The notes under the pieces: model-generated
What the model saw: the letters and a program-made list of their open reading frames with translations, nothing else
The model's database searches: none
Told to the model about the DNA's origin: nothing
Translations under genes and position numbers: made by a program
Part shown: in pieces, positions 44,691 through 54,444 of the stretch
Layout of the letters: the number at the start of each line of letters is the position of its first letter
Numbering within the stretch: position 1 is the first letter of the stretch
DNA from: Cenarchaeum symbiosum A
GTDB taxonomy: Archaea; Thermoproteota; Nitrososphaeria; Nitrososphaerales; Nitrosopumilaceae
Direction: 5' to 3'
Length of the DNA stretch: 64,000 nucleotides
NCBI GenBank assembly: GCA_000200715.1
Contig: DP000238.1
Coordinates: forward strand, 62,964 to 126,963

Positions 44691-45120
44691 CGGTCTGGGA
44701 CAGTATTACAAGGCGTCTTCAGACGGACTGACCCTACGCGTATCATCTGTAAAGTCTAACTTGAAAGTCAAAAGTTTCTATTCCGCCTTAAACGGAGCCG
44801 CCATGGAGGAAATCTCAATATTCTACAAAAAATCACAGGTGCACATACTTCCACTGGCAATGGCCGCAGGCAAAGAAGTCGGCATCAGGTTATCGTTGGA
44901 AAAAGCATCGAAATCAGCATCTAAGGATGTACTTGCAGAAGAGCGGATGTGGATGGTGTGCTGTATTGCACTGTTGAAAAACGGGGCCTTGGGCTTGTTT
45001 GCCGCTACGAAAACCCCCCCGGGCATATACGGGGGACGTGCCAATGGCGGCATAGGATTCCTAATACAGTTGAACAGGGGCATGACCACCAATAGCAAGC
45101 CGTACAAGGGTTTCCAATGA
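44680..45120 (+). CDS. Hypothetical protein, about 146 aa
   Basis: A soluble protein with alternating strands (LTLRVSSVKSNLKVKSFYS, ISIFYKKSQVHILPLAMA) and a glycine-rich C-terminus (PPGIYGGRANGGIGFLIQL). No family recognised. It may begin further upstream in the 44604 frame if a frameshift lies near 44680. It precedes the Mrr/SWIM protein by about 50 bases on the same strand and may be its partner. Confidence 0.6.
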   Translation: MGHNGLGQYYKASSDGLTLRVSSVKSNLKVKSFYSALNGAAMEEISIFYKKSQVHILPLAMAAGKEVGIRLSLEKASKSASKDVLAEERMWMVCCIALLKNGALGLFAATKTPPGIYGGRANGGIGFLIQLNRGMTTNSKPYKGFQ

Positions 45121-45172
45121 AATACTATCCAAATAATTCCTGGTATACTAGAAAATCTTGGGTTGAGTGGAA

Positions 45173-47431
45173 ATGACTAGGTTAACAAAGTTTAGAGCGG
45201 GCTGCAATGTAATGGGGAAAGGGATTTGGAATAGGGATCGTAAGAAGGTTGTCAACCTCGTAATCGAAGTCAATAAAAAATGTCCTCATGTACTCCTGCC
45301 CGAATTCGTTGAAGATTACAATGCTGAAATCGGCGTCACCGAGATGATGAAAAAATACAACATACATGATTCCATTCATTTTGATTATCTCGTTAAGAAA
45401 GTGTTTAAACAGGATAACCATAGCATAGACCGGCGCGGCTCCAAATACTCTAATAGATATGAAGTTATAACGAAAGAGTGTAGTAGTATACGTACTCCGA
45501 TATGCGGGCTTCTACATGATAGTATACGAGAAACAGTGTTTATCCATGCGGCCCTAGAGGAACAACACGCGCAACGTGGTAATATCGCCTATGTAGTGTC
45601 TGACGTCTATCCAAAAATTAGTCCTCTGTTGCCTTTACTGAAGATCAAGTCCATAAAGTCCTCTTTTGATCATTACATGGGGGGGAACTTAGCCGCGAAT
45701 TCAGATGATATAATCAACGAGATTAAAGTTGAACACGGTCTTAGTATCACAGACAAAGGGACATCTGGGTCAGAAAAGCACCTACCTGCGGAGGGAGCAC
45801 TGTATGATCTAGTAAAAAAGCATAAAAAAGGGATATCGTATAATAGTATAATATGGGAGATTGAAGAGAGATTTCCACTGCTAAGGATGCTAATTGGAGT
45901 TGGGAAAATAGACGAGTTGCTAGATAAGTTGGTGAATGAAAAGAAACTCCTACGAACGTATGATTTCAAGAGGACATCTTCCATACATGACCAGTTTTTT
46001 ACCCCTGAGAATCACAAAGCGCTCATGAAGACCACCAAGGAGGATTACAAAAAAACCAATAAGGATCCTGCAAAAATTGGGAAGGACGAGTTTTTTGGAA
46101 GGAAAATCGATCCAGATCGGTTTATTGATGAATTGGTGGAGCTCGAGAAGGGAGATTTGGATGACTGTGATGACCAGGTTGCGCGAATCACTGGATTGGT
46201 ACTAAGCCATGCCGCACTGCTCCGAAGTCCGAGGGAGACCGGGAAAAAATTTGACTTTATCGTGGATCTCAAAGATGATAATTTTAGTGCTGATCACCAG
46301 AAACTGATGAAAAACCAGGACTTCGAAGCGAATAAAGACGACATATTCCACTGTAAGGTAATGATCAACAAGAAGGTTACCATTGCCATAATTGAAGATC
46401 TTATAAAGTCAATTCCAAGTGGGGACAAGGGTGTGATATTCACATGCCGTCGGGTTGACCCCTCGGTTCGACAATATACACATGAGGACAGGACGGTGCA
46501 GATCATCGACGAAGAGGGCATACAGGGATGGTGCCATATTACGCCCACCATACCGTGCAGACGGCACTCGGTTGCTCGCATTATGTGTGGCAAAGAAAAA
46601 GGCAGCATGGTCCTGGTAAAATCACTCAATTATGAATCAGGCCAAGCCCTTGTAGAGATAATTCCCGGAGGTATCGAGACCACATTCGCCATAGGATATA
46701 TGCAAGAAATCGACTTGCATGTTCCACTTGACGTGAATTTTGAATCTGTCAGCAACAAATATTTTGATATTGTCTCCATGTTAGCCAAGCTATCGGATGA
46801 TGATTTTAAGATAGGGATGGGTTTGGACACGTCCACAATGCATTCCACACACGAGAATGTTCAGCAAAGTACCCGCTCCAAGCGGCACGGTGGCATAGAT
46901 CCGCCGGTAGACCCAATGCCGGCAGATGGGGGGGTCCCCACGCACATCAAATTTAAGGATGCCCATGTCGAATTGCGCCACTCAAGTTCCAACTCGCAGA
47001 ATTGTTTCCACTGCACATGTGACAAATGGTCGGACAAAACCCATTATCATGCACTTTGCAGCCACCTCACATCGGCCATCAACCATTACTGTGTGAGCCC
47101 TGCTGGCTGGCAGGAAATAAACAAGAGAATCAAGCTGATGACAAGGGAGTTAGAGGAGTTTCAGATGAATAACCTGCAAAGAATGACCCAAGCGGTGCAT
47201 GAAGCACTGGACACGAATCACAAGAAGTTGTTTGCTAGATACATGCGGGCACATGCAGAGGAGGACGAAGAAGGGGGCACAGACGCAACAGATGCCGCCA
47301 AGATAGCGCTTGCCATAAAGGAGAATCTCCAAAATGAGCCCGACACTCTGCAACTGTTCGAAAAACTGTGTGAGATTCTGCCAAGTTTTGATGGGGACGG
47401 GCTGAAGAACGTGGCGAACAAACTAGAGTAA
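45173..47431 (+). CDS. Mrr-like nuclease candidate with C-terminal SWIM zinc finger
   Basis: About 752 residues from the ATG at 45173 (a GTG two codons earlier is possible); GGTATACTA centred 27 bases upstream suits a leaderless start. Residues 1-300 are unassigned and helical. Residues about 345-450 resemble the Mrr restriction fold: FDFIVDL supplies the Asp, FHCKV the core lysine strand, and GVIFTCRRVDP ... VQIIDEEGI the later strands. Near residue 610 the pattern CTCDKWSDKTHYHALCSH matches the SWIM finger (CxC...CxH). Both domain calls are by eye. The setting next to IS remnants and helicases suggests foreign-DNA restriction. Confidence 0.65.
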   Translation: MTRLTKFRAGCNVMGKGIWNRDRKKVVNLVIEVNKKCPHVLLPEFVEDYNAEIGVTEMMKKYNIHDSIHFDYLVKKVFKQDNHSIDRRGSKYSNRYEVITKECSSIRTPICGLLHDSIRETVFIHAALEEQHAQRGNIAYVVSDVYPKISPLLPLLKIKSIKSSFDHYMGGNLAANSDDIINEIKVEHGLSITDKGTSGSEKHLPAEGALYDLVKKHKKGISYNSIIWEIEERFPLLRMLIGVGKIDELLDKLVNEKKLLRTYDFKRTSSIHDQFFTPENHKALMKTTKEDYKKTNKDPAKIGKDEFFGRKIDPDRFIDELVELEKGDLDDCDDQVARITGLVLSHAALLRSPRETGKKFDFIVDLKDDNFSADHQKLMKNQDFEANKDDIFHCKVMINKKVTIAIIEDLIKSIPSGDKGVIFTCRRVDPSVRQYTHEDRTVQIIDEEGIQGWCHITPTIPCRRHSVARIMCGKEKGSMVLVKSLNYESGQALVEIIPGGIETTFAIGYMQEIDLHVPLDVNFESVSNKYFDIVSMLAKLSDDDFKIGMGLDTSTMHSTHENVQQSTRSKRHGGIDPPVDPMPADGGVPTHIKFKDAHVELRHSSSNSQNCFHCTCDKWSDKTHYHALCSHLTSAINHYCVSPAGWQEINKRIKLMTRELEEFQMNNLQRMTQAVHEALDTNHKKLFARYMRAHAEEDEEGGTDATDAAKIALAIKENLQNEPDTLQLFEKLCEILPSFDGDGLKNVANKLE

Positions 47432-47971
47432 CTCTAGTGTGGATTGACGCCCGGGCTTGGCTCTTCTGGATCTTTACTACCTGATTCAATACTCCCATAC
47501 TGTGGATCATGTACAAGTTTTTTCATCACATGCCTCCGTGGGTAAAATTCTGTATATGCCGTGCCTCCGGGGTTCCCGAGCATCTGTCTATACCCTGCCT
47601 CTCCGGAACCTCCCAATCATCACCCCTATCCGTCCAAACTCCACTATGTTGACAACTTGTACGGCGGATTTCGTGTGCATGCAAGATCCGTTATCCCATG
47701 TAGATGTCCACCAAACTCCACCGTTATATCCACGGATATCGTTCTGTGGCGCGCTGTAGAACTGTTCAGAAAGTCTGCCCGCATACTCGCATACCACAGG
47801 CCACGCTTTGCCGCCGTCAACAGGAAAAAGCCGGGGGCGTCACCTGGAGACTTTTAGGGGCAAGAGTGCTTCCAAGGAGGTCCCGACGGACAACCCCCCC
47901 CCCCGACTGGTGAGGATAGAGATGGCTAGCAGATATGATCTTTGCATCAAGCAGGTTCGTATAAATTCAGA
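47432..47971. other. Spacer without a convincing gene
   Basis: About 540 bases. Two adjacent minus-strand frames (47588-47797 and 47434-47616) could be one decayed reading frame but show no recognisable motif. A run of 11 C lies at 47894-47904. No repeat or RNA gene is apparent. Confidence 0.4.
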
Positions 47972-47983
47972 AATATTTTTAAG
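47972..47983 (+). promoter_or_regulatory. TATA box of the ParB-like remnant
   Basis: AATATTTTTAAG centred about 28 bases before the ATG at 48005, giving a probable leaderless transcript. Confidence 0.55.
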
Positions 47984-48004
47984 CCTATCGATGCCAGCAT
48001 TCCC

Positions 48005-48834
48005 ATGAGTGACATATTTGAATACGTTCCATTGGACAAGATAAAAGTCAAAAAACACAGTGTTCGCCTACATGGCATAGAACAAGGAATAGAGGATCCG
48101 GCAGAGAGCACAAAGGCAAATGGACTATTGCAGCCTATTGCTGCATACTATGATTCTGCCAAATCCACCTGCCTATGACCGATTCTGATCTGGTACAAGC
48201 CGTTGCAAAGATATACAACACATACGGTAGCTATGATCTGGTAAAAGAAAAATTCGACCTTAGCACACAGATGATAAACAAGTATGTCCGGCTTGCAAGG
48301 CTGCCTCCAGAGCTGAAACATGCCATAAAAGAGGGGAAGATCCATTCCAATCCAAAAAAAGCCGAGAATGCAGTACTGAAGGCCGTTGAGGCATTTAACT
48401 ATGTCACGGGTGGATCTATTCCTGTAGACAGGGTCATTGAACTGGCCAAGTATCTGGCAAAACCCGATATCGGCCTTAGTGATGATGTAAAGATAAAAAA
48501 ATGGGTCGGAGAGAACCCCGACCTGTCAATGAATGAATGCATAGAAAATGCACGGCAACTAAAACCCGTCGAGGAGACAACCCATATGGTCGTCATTGAA
48601 ATTCAAGATGAGTTACGGGCGTTCATGGAAGCCAATATCGATTATGAAGAAAAAATCCTTGGCATGCTAAGAGAAAACCTCCCCGGTACATTCTATGCGG
48701 TTAACGCTGGAAATTCGGTGGCGGCAATATCAATGGATGAGGAGGCATACAAGATATTCTACAGGGAGCAGTATGAGAAAAATTCCTCGTATACGATATT
48801 TCTCAACAATTTCTTGGCTGAATGGGTCCGATGA
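48005..48834 (+). pseudogene. ParB-like protein split by a deletion and frame change
   Basis: The first frame (48005-48178, 57 codons) has the ParB N-terminal pattern: YVPLDKIKVKKHSVRLHGI, then ESTKANGLLQPIAAYY, but stops before the nuclease-core GERR region. The second frame (48175-48834, 219 codons) starts in the overlapping ATGA and resumes with MTDSDLVQAVAKIYNTYGS and the HTH segment FDLSTQMINKYVRLARLP. About 40 residues expected between them are absent. The tail may dimerise or bind a partner. It could still yield two polypeptides by coupled translation, but deletion is the simpler reading. Such proteins are typical of plasmids and integrated elements. Confidence 0.65.
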
Positions 48835-49052
48835 GTGGGTAGCAGGTGTTGTGTGCCCGGCTGGTGCATTGTAAAGGAGCTGGATTGTGTGCATCATGTT
48901 CTTGTGGATATAGTCAGGACGAATCCCGGGTTCAATTATGAAAATATTGCTGAAGATGCCTCTGCGGGATTTTTCCGAGATACGATCTAGTCGGTATATC
49001 GTCAATTTTCAAGCCAAACCCATACGCTTTTGCACTTGTCTAAAGTGTGATG

Positions 49053-51668
49053 TTACTGCCTGGCTAGAGGCAGTTTCAGTTCCATGGATAATTCCACTAT
49101 TGATTCTATCTTGTCCCATTCTGCATTCTCATTTAGTTTTTCCAGCTGCAACCCTATGCTTTCTTTCAGGTCGTTTCTATTGGCCGTATCAGGATCATTT
49201 TGAAAGTATTCCAGGGTATATTTTACCAGCTCCCGGTCTTTTAGATCTATGGCAGAATAGATGTTATTGACTACCGTGTCCCGCCTCTTGCCCTCCGTGA
49301 CATAGTCATAAAATGCAGCGTAAAAGTTGTATTTCTCATATAGCCTGAGAATTTCAAAAAGCTCCTGAACCTTGCCGGAATCCGAGAATCGGAGCAGGTT
49401 GTCAAGCAAACTCTCACGTGTTTCGTAGCATGGCAGGGCATGTTTCATGGAAGCATCAATTTTCCGGCCATGGAATGATTCGACGGCAAGCCTCAACTCA
49501 TCCATAATTTGGCGCACTGTGCCAATATCAGAATGATAAAAGCGCAGCATTCCATTTCTGAATATCTCAGAGGTCTGCAATTCAAGACATTGTGTACCGG
49601 TGCCATTGGCGCAGGTCAGGAGGAACTGCCGCAGGTATTTGTCCCCTAGATCTTCTAGTTTCCCCGGGATACTAGCCCATGCTTTGTCATCAACCTCTGG
49701 CATGTGTGTCAGCGTGTCCAGTTTGAGCCGGAGATCTTGCAGTATGCTTTTGGCCGTCTCGGGCGAACTCCCTGTTTTCCCCGCCCCGACATTGGAATCG
49801 CCGCCTGGCGCCTCTGAACGGAGATACGGCCCCTCCCCGCCGTCTCCGGGGTGTGATTCCAGCCGTTCCAGGCAGTACTTTATGGTGCTCTCTTCTCTTG
49901 CATCGATGATTATCCTTATGCATTCCATCCACAACCTAGTTATCCGTATATCATGAAACAGCCACACCCATGTAGAAGCGGTGAAACATTTGAGAAAGCT
50001 GGAGGCGCATCTCTTGCTGTAGTCATATTCCGCATTGCCGGGCGGCTGCCGCTTTAGCACCTCCCCCATCAGCTCGGACAGGGCGTCTATTGACATTCTG
50101 TATTCTGTGCCGGTACGGATCCTTTGCAGGCTCTTCTTCATTGCCTCCAACCCGGCATCAAAAACCACCGTGTTTTTCTGCGCATACGCATGGTTCATGA
50201 TCATGCTCCACGCCTCTGTCGGCGAGGGCATGGCAACCTGGTTTGCGTCCAGGACATGGCCGGTGCCCTGTGGCGGCTTTTTGCCGTCTCGATCGTCCGC
50301 AAACTCCTGCCTCGCAGTTATTCCACGCGCATTCTTTGGAAACTCGTAATGGCCAAAGGCCGTAAGATAGTGCAGCAGGTACTGGTTGTTGGTGTTTATC
50401 GTGGGGTCCATTGCAAACTCTACCAGCGATGCTATCCGGCTGTGGAAGAACGCCATGGTCCACCGCCTGTTTTTTTCCATGGCCGGCGTCTCCAGCTTTT
50501 TAAAGAGATTCTGCACGGCCCGGCGCATGATCTGGTCCTTGGCACCGAGTATGCTGGTTATCATCACCGTCGACCAGACATCGAACATCATGTTCTTGTA
50601 CGCGCTCGTCCGGAGCTCCTCCCGCGTGGGAATGGGCTCTTTATTGCGTACAAACTCCCCAAAGAACTCGGAGGAGCATGTCTTTCTGCTGTACTGGACG
50701 CAGGCCAGCATGACCTCGTTGATGTACCTAAAAAAGAGCCTTTTCTCCCTTCTCAGCATCACCGTGACCTCTCTTTTGCCATCCGGCAGCCTACCTGCCT
50801 CCCCGCGCAGTGATTCCCGGGCTGTTTCATCTTTTATCATTTCATAGACTTTGCTCCCCTCCATCCTGCCTACATCCCCCATCCCCCTGATGACATCGTC
50901 GTATATCGCCATCAGCCTTTCAAGCCCCAGCTTGAAGAGCAGGGTGTTGTTCAGCTCGACTGCCCTGTGCATTATCTGCTCCCATACCGCAAATTTCTCC
51001 TTAAAGTCATGCCCTTTTTTGCCGTCGTTGCAGATCTTTACAAACACGTCAACGGCGGCATTTCCGGATCTGCCGGAGAGTGCGTCCCTGATCCCGTCCA
51101 CGACCGTGTGCATCATCTGGTCAGGCTGGAGCTTGTTTATCATGTAATAGACATACCCGGCAAGGTACAGCATTGAGAATGCCGTCCCCAGAAACAGCAC
51201 GGGGATGAACACGGCAATCCTGTAGGCTGGCTCCGCACCGGCCGGATTCCCCGCCGGGCCCGCATCCTGCAGGTATGCAGCATATCCCACGGGGATCATG
51301 CTCAGCACTATCAGGGATATAAAGACGATAACAAATCCGTACACCACCCAGTTTTGCATCTGCTGCATCATGGCAATCATCGTATAGGTCTGCGCCCGAA
51401 ACTGTATCCCAAGCAGGGTGACGCCCAGGGTAACCGCCAGCGTGGTCACAAGTATCTCTGCATTTACGACAAGTATGGTTGCAGCATCGCGGTTCTCTAT
51501 GGTGTTACCGATGTCAAGATCCAGGCATAGATACAGTCCGGCTACTATTATGGCCGCCCAGAAAACGCGAAAGTGCCGCTTGAACACGCGCGGCAGGCCG
51601 TCGTCGGAGGCGTTCTTGCAGAAATAATGGAGGGTGCATGTGCAAAAACCCCTGCGAATGCTATCCAT
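49053..51668 (-). CDS. Large membrane protein, GC-rich member of the three-protein family
   Basis: The frame opens at 51749, but the ATG at 51668 (MDSIRRGF) better matches the paralogue; about 871 residues. CKNASDDGLPRVFKRHFRVF precedes four membrane helices containing AATILVVNAEILVTTLAVTL, TLLGIQFRAQTYTM, GFVIVFISLIVLSMIPVGYA and FLGTAFSMLYLAGYVYYMI. A soluble helical region of about 650 residues follows. It aligns by eye along the first 200 residues with the AT-rich protein at 33347-35989. It lies about 190 bases downstream of a Cas3-like gene on the same strand and may belong to that operon. No catalytic motif seen. Confidence 0.8.
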   Translation of the reverse strand: MDSIRRGFCTCTLHYFCKNASDDGLPRVFKRHFRVFWAAIIVAGLYLCLDLDIGNTIENRDAATILVVNAEILVTTLAVTLGVTLLGIQFRAQTYTMIAMMQQMQNWVVYGFVIVFISLIVLSMIPVGYAAYLQDAGPAGNPAGAEPAYRIAVFIPVLFLGTAFSMLYLAGYVYYMINKLQPDQMMHTVVDGIRDALSGRSGNAAVDVFVKICNDGKKGHDFKEKFAVWEQIMHRAVELNNTLLFKLGLERLMAIYDDVIRGMGDVGRMEGSKVYEMIKDETARESLRGEAGRLPDGKREVTVMLRREKRLFFRYINEVMLACVQYSRKTCSSEFFGEFVRNKEPIPTREELRTSAYKNMMFDVWSTVMITSILGAKDQIMRRAVQNLFKKLETPAMEKNRRWTMAFFHSRIASLVEFAMDPTINTNNQYLLHYLTAFGHYEFPKNARGITARQEFADDRDGKKPPQGTGHVLDANQVAMPSPTEAWSMIMNHAYAQKNTVVFDAGLEAMKKSLQRIRTGTEYRMSIDALSELMGEVLKRQPPGNAEYDYSKRCASSFLKCFTASTWVWLFHDIRITRLWMECIRIIIDAREESTIKYCLERLESHPGDGGEGPYLRSEAPGGDSNVGAGKTGSSPETAKSILQDLRLKLDTLTHMPEVDDKAWASIPGKLEDLGDKYLRQFLLTCANGTGTQCLELQTSEIFRNGMLRFYHSDIGTVRQIMDELRLAVESFHGRKIDASMKHALPCYETRESLLDNLLRFSDSGKVQELFEILRLYEKYNFYAAFYDYVTEGKRRDTVVNNIYSAIDLKDRELVKYTLEYFQNDPDTANRNDLKESIGLQLEKLNENAEWDKIESIVELSMELKLPLARQ

Positions 51669-51858
51669 GCGGCCCGACACGCGGGTTCTGCAGATTCTCG
51701 ATATATAACAGATCCCGCGTTCGTGCTGCCGTTCAAACCCGCTTCGCACAGCCTACCGTACCAGCCCATGATGCAGCACCTGCATTATCCCGGATATTCA
51801 CGGATGCTCAAGCCGCCGGTCCGGGATCTTGTCCTCTTGTGCACCGGCCCGCGGGCCC

Positions 51859-54117
51859 CTACCGTTTTCCATCCGGTGCAAGATCCTCCTTGGCGCTTGC
51901 CGCCCAGTCAGCCTTGCGCAGTATGCTCTCCAAGTATGAGAGCCGGAACGGGCCGTGCCCATCCAGCAGGGATGAGGTCCTGGCGCTCCACGGGCGCCTC
52001 TCCCCTTTGCCCGATATTGAAGTATCAAGGATAATGCCCGCAGGAACCGTCACGCCTTCATGCACTGAGTATCCCCTGTCGGATAGAGCCTCCCCGTGAA
52101 CAACCCCTGCTATCATATCCCCGGGTACATCCGCGGGCCCGCGCAGTACAACCCTGACTATCCCGTGGTGGCTCATGACCAGGTATGCAGCAAGGTCGTG
52201 CTCCTCTCCGTCATGTACGGCCGTAAACGCCATCGCGCTAGCCACTTCATGCCGGAACCCGTGGCGTTCATAGTCCCTCCTGTCTTTTGCATCCTTGTCG
52301 TATTCCTTGCGGCCGCTCTTTGCCCATATTTCGTCTGATGTGCCCTCTACGTTCGGCCCCAGGAACTCTTGGAATATCCTGTGCATCTTGCCTACATCGT
52401 GCCACTGGGCGGCCGTACGGACGGCATTGGAATACTCTGCACCGACCCCAAGTCCTGAAAGTATCCAGTCTGCCTCATCCACCACATCCTGGGTATGCTC
52501 CCTCAGTGTCACATCCCTCCCGCTTCTCCTGTCCTGGCGGGCCTGCGGGAAGACCTCCCCTACGGGGCCCCTGTATCCAGTGTACAGTCCCATCTCCTGC
52601 GAGTATCCCCCTGCTGAAGGCTCTATCCTTGCTATCATCCCCGGGTATGCGTCATCATCCCCCATCTCCGCCCATTTCATTGTCTTTGAATCCCAGCAGG
52701 TGCACATGCCCCTGTGTCCCGAGACAAACCTGCGCAGCTCGCCAAGTTCCATGCCGCACAATTCATTCCATCTAGACCGGCGCCCCTCCCTGCTCCAGAA
52801 TACCAGCGCCTCCGGATTATCATCCCCTACAAATCTCGACACATCCACGGGATCCCCCCCGATATCCTGCGTTGTATCATAGAGTTTTTTGACTTCCTGC
52901 AGGGATATTGCCCCGTGTATATCATCTGTACCCGGAGATACTGGCAGAGTAGATGCCGGGACAGCCCTTCCCTCTATCTCCTCCAGTACCTTTCTGGAGC
53001 CGCCCATTTCGTCGTATACAGGGTTGTGCGGCCGGTACGGCCCGTCAATGTCAATCCAGTATGCAGAAGAATCCGCGCCCCTGCACCTGCCTATCCTATT
53101 TACCATGGCAGGCCACGGGGCAAGCTCCGTCACCAGCGTCTGTACGGATAGATCCGTGCCTGATTCGAGCGCCTGGGTGGATATTACCACCACGTTGGTG
53201 TCCTCGTTTATCCCATGGATCTCCCGGCTGAGCCTTGCCCTATCATCTGCCCTGAACCGGGGATGCACCAGGACGCACCGCATCTGCCCCTGTACGCCTT
53301 TGACCGCCGAGTAGAGCCTCTGGGCCCTATCTACACTGTTGAGTATAACAGCCATGGATCCGCCCCCGCGCAGGTCCAGCAGCTTTTTGGCATCGGTATC
53401 CGTGTATCTGCCGTCCCTTGTGGGCAGGTCGATCCTGCGGATCCTGGCACCATCCCCTGCAGGATCTTCGATAGATAGTACTCTCCTGTTCTTTTCCGGG
53501 TTGTCTTTTGTGCCCAGGGGCCCCTTTACAGCAGATATCCACACGGATCTAGAGGGGCCGAACGTGCCACATGCACGCCTAAAGGCATCGAGCTGCAGGG
53601 ATGTGCCAAGACCCGCCCCCATCGTTCTAGCTTCGTCCATAACCCACATTGAATCGTTGTTGAGCAGGGCTGATGCGATAGGCCATATCCCGGGCCTCTG
53701 GCCGTACATGTGGTTGAGGGCGCCTGAGAGCAGCACCTCCTGGGTGCCCACTATAATGCACTCTCTCCCGAGGTTGATATTGCTCATGTATCCCTCGGAA
53801 CCCCCCGCTAGAAACCTGATGTCGACCTTTCTGTTCAATTTTAAATTCCAGAGCCATTTTTTCACTTTTATCGCGGTATGCTCGGTGAGCGCCCCCGAAG
53901 GTAAACAGTAGACCAGCCTGCGGGGTATCCCCGGCTCTTTGCTGTATATCCTCCAGAGCCACAGGGAGAGGATGGTCTCTGTCCTGCCTGATCCCGTAGG
54001 CAGGATCAGCGTGTCCGGTATGTCCTCAAATGTTGTCCCTGCTATTCTTTCCTGATATGGGGGCGGCCCGCCAAGATGCCCCGTGGCTGTTGTGAAAAAT
54101 TCGGCAAAGTCAGGCAT
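51859..54117 (-). CDS. Cas3-like helicase with C-terminal HD nuclease domain (copy 1)
   Basis: A 752-residue protein. Helicase part: motif I ILPTGSGRTE near residue 40 (Arg where Lys is normal), motif II VMDEART (about 165), VVISTQALESGTDLS (motif V) and NRIGRCRG (motif VI). HD part (about 540-720): LREHTQDVVDEA, AAQWHDVGKMH, FRHEVASAMAF and LVMSHHGIVRV carry the full His/Asp set. The helicase-then-HD order is the one I recall for type I-U (I-G) Cas3. No CRISPR or Cascade gene is visible. The ATG overlaps the stop of a small upstream ORF. Copy 2 is at 57559-59844. Confidence 0.85.
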   Translation of the reverse strand: MPDFAEFFTTATGHLGGPPPYQERIAGTTFEDIPDTLILPTGSGRTETILSLWLWRIYSKEPGIPRRLVYCLPSGALTEHTAIKVKKWLWNLKLNRKVDIRFLAGGSEGYMSNINLGRECIIVGTQEVLLSGALNHMYGQRPGIWPIASALLNNDSMWVMDEARTMGAGLGTSLQLDAFRRACGTFGPSRSVWISAVKGPLGTKDNPEKNRRVLSIEDPAGDGARIRRIDLPTRDGRYTDTDAKKLLDLRGGGSMAVILNSVDRAQRLYSAVKGVQGQMRCVLVHPRFRADDRARLSREIHGINEDTNVVVISTQALESGTDLSVQTLVTELAPWPAMVNRIGRCRGADSSAYWIDIDGPYRPHNPVYDEMGGSRKVLEEIEGRAVPASTLPVSPGTDDIHGAISLQEVKKLYDTTQDIGGDPVDVSRFVGDDNPEALVFWSREGRRSRWNELCGMELGELRRFVSGHRGMCTCWDSKTMKWAEMGDDDAYPGMIARIEPSAGGYSQEMGLYTGYRGPVGEVFPQARQDRRSGRDVTLREHTQDVVDEADWILSGLGVGAEYSNAVRTAAQWHDVGKMHRIFQEFLGPNVEGTSDEIWAKSGRKEYDKDAKDRRDYERHGFRHEVASAMAFTAVHDGEEHDLAAYLVMSHHGIVRVVLRGPADVPGDMIAGVVHGEALSDRGYSVHEGVTVPAGIILDTSISGKGERRPWSARTSSLLDGHGPFRLSYLESILRKADWAASAKEDLAPDGKR

Positions 54118-54253
54118 GTCCTGCCTCCCGATATGTGCGGGCGGCGTGCTCTATGAATAGCGGGGGCGCCCCCTGGGCTGAACAGCGCTCCGGCCACACC
54201 CCGTGAATATCTCCCTCCTGTGCATCCATTCTGGGGTACAATTCTATGCTCAC
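54110..54253 (-). CDS. Possible 47-aa leader protein coupled to Cas3-like copy 1
   Basis: GTG at 54253, MSIELYPRMDAQEGDIHGVW..., with the stop lying inside the start region of the Cas3-like gene (ATGCCTGA). A TATA box lies about 29 bases upstream of the GTG, so a leaderless transcript would begin with this ORF. No family; low complexity and length keep confidence low. Confidence 0.4.
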   Translation of the reverse strand: MSIELYPRMDAQEGDIHGVWPERCSAQGAPPLFIEHAARTYREAGHA

Positions 54254-54275
54254 GTTTCGGCTAACATGTACTCTA

Positions 54276-54287
54276 ATAGATATATCT
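54276..54287 (-). promoter_or_regulatory. TATA box of Cas3-like copy 1
   Basis: Minus-strand AGATATATCTATT centred about 29 bases before the GTG at 54253. Confidence 0.55.
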
Positions 54288-54444
54288 AGGCGCGGTTTTA
54301 CGGCTGAACAGGCAGGGATCATCATGGCCATCCACGGCAGGCGCGGCGGCATGCGGTCCTGGGCCACAAGGCGAGGCCGGCGTGAAAAACATCAAAGGGA
54401 TCTCGCCAAGAAATGTCCTCCCGGGACCCGATCCAATCATGGAT

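Noticed and set aside
47588..47797. Minus-strand ORF as a real gene
   Set aside because: No recognisable motif or start signal; continuation into 47434-47616 would need a frameshift.
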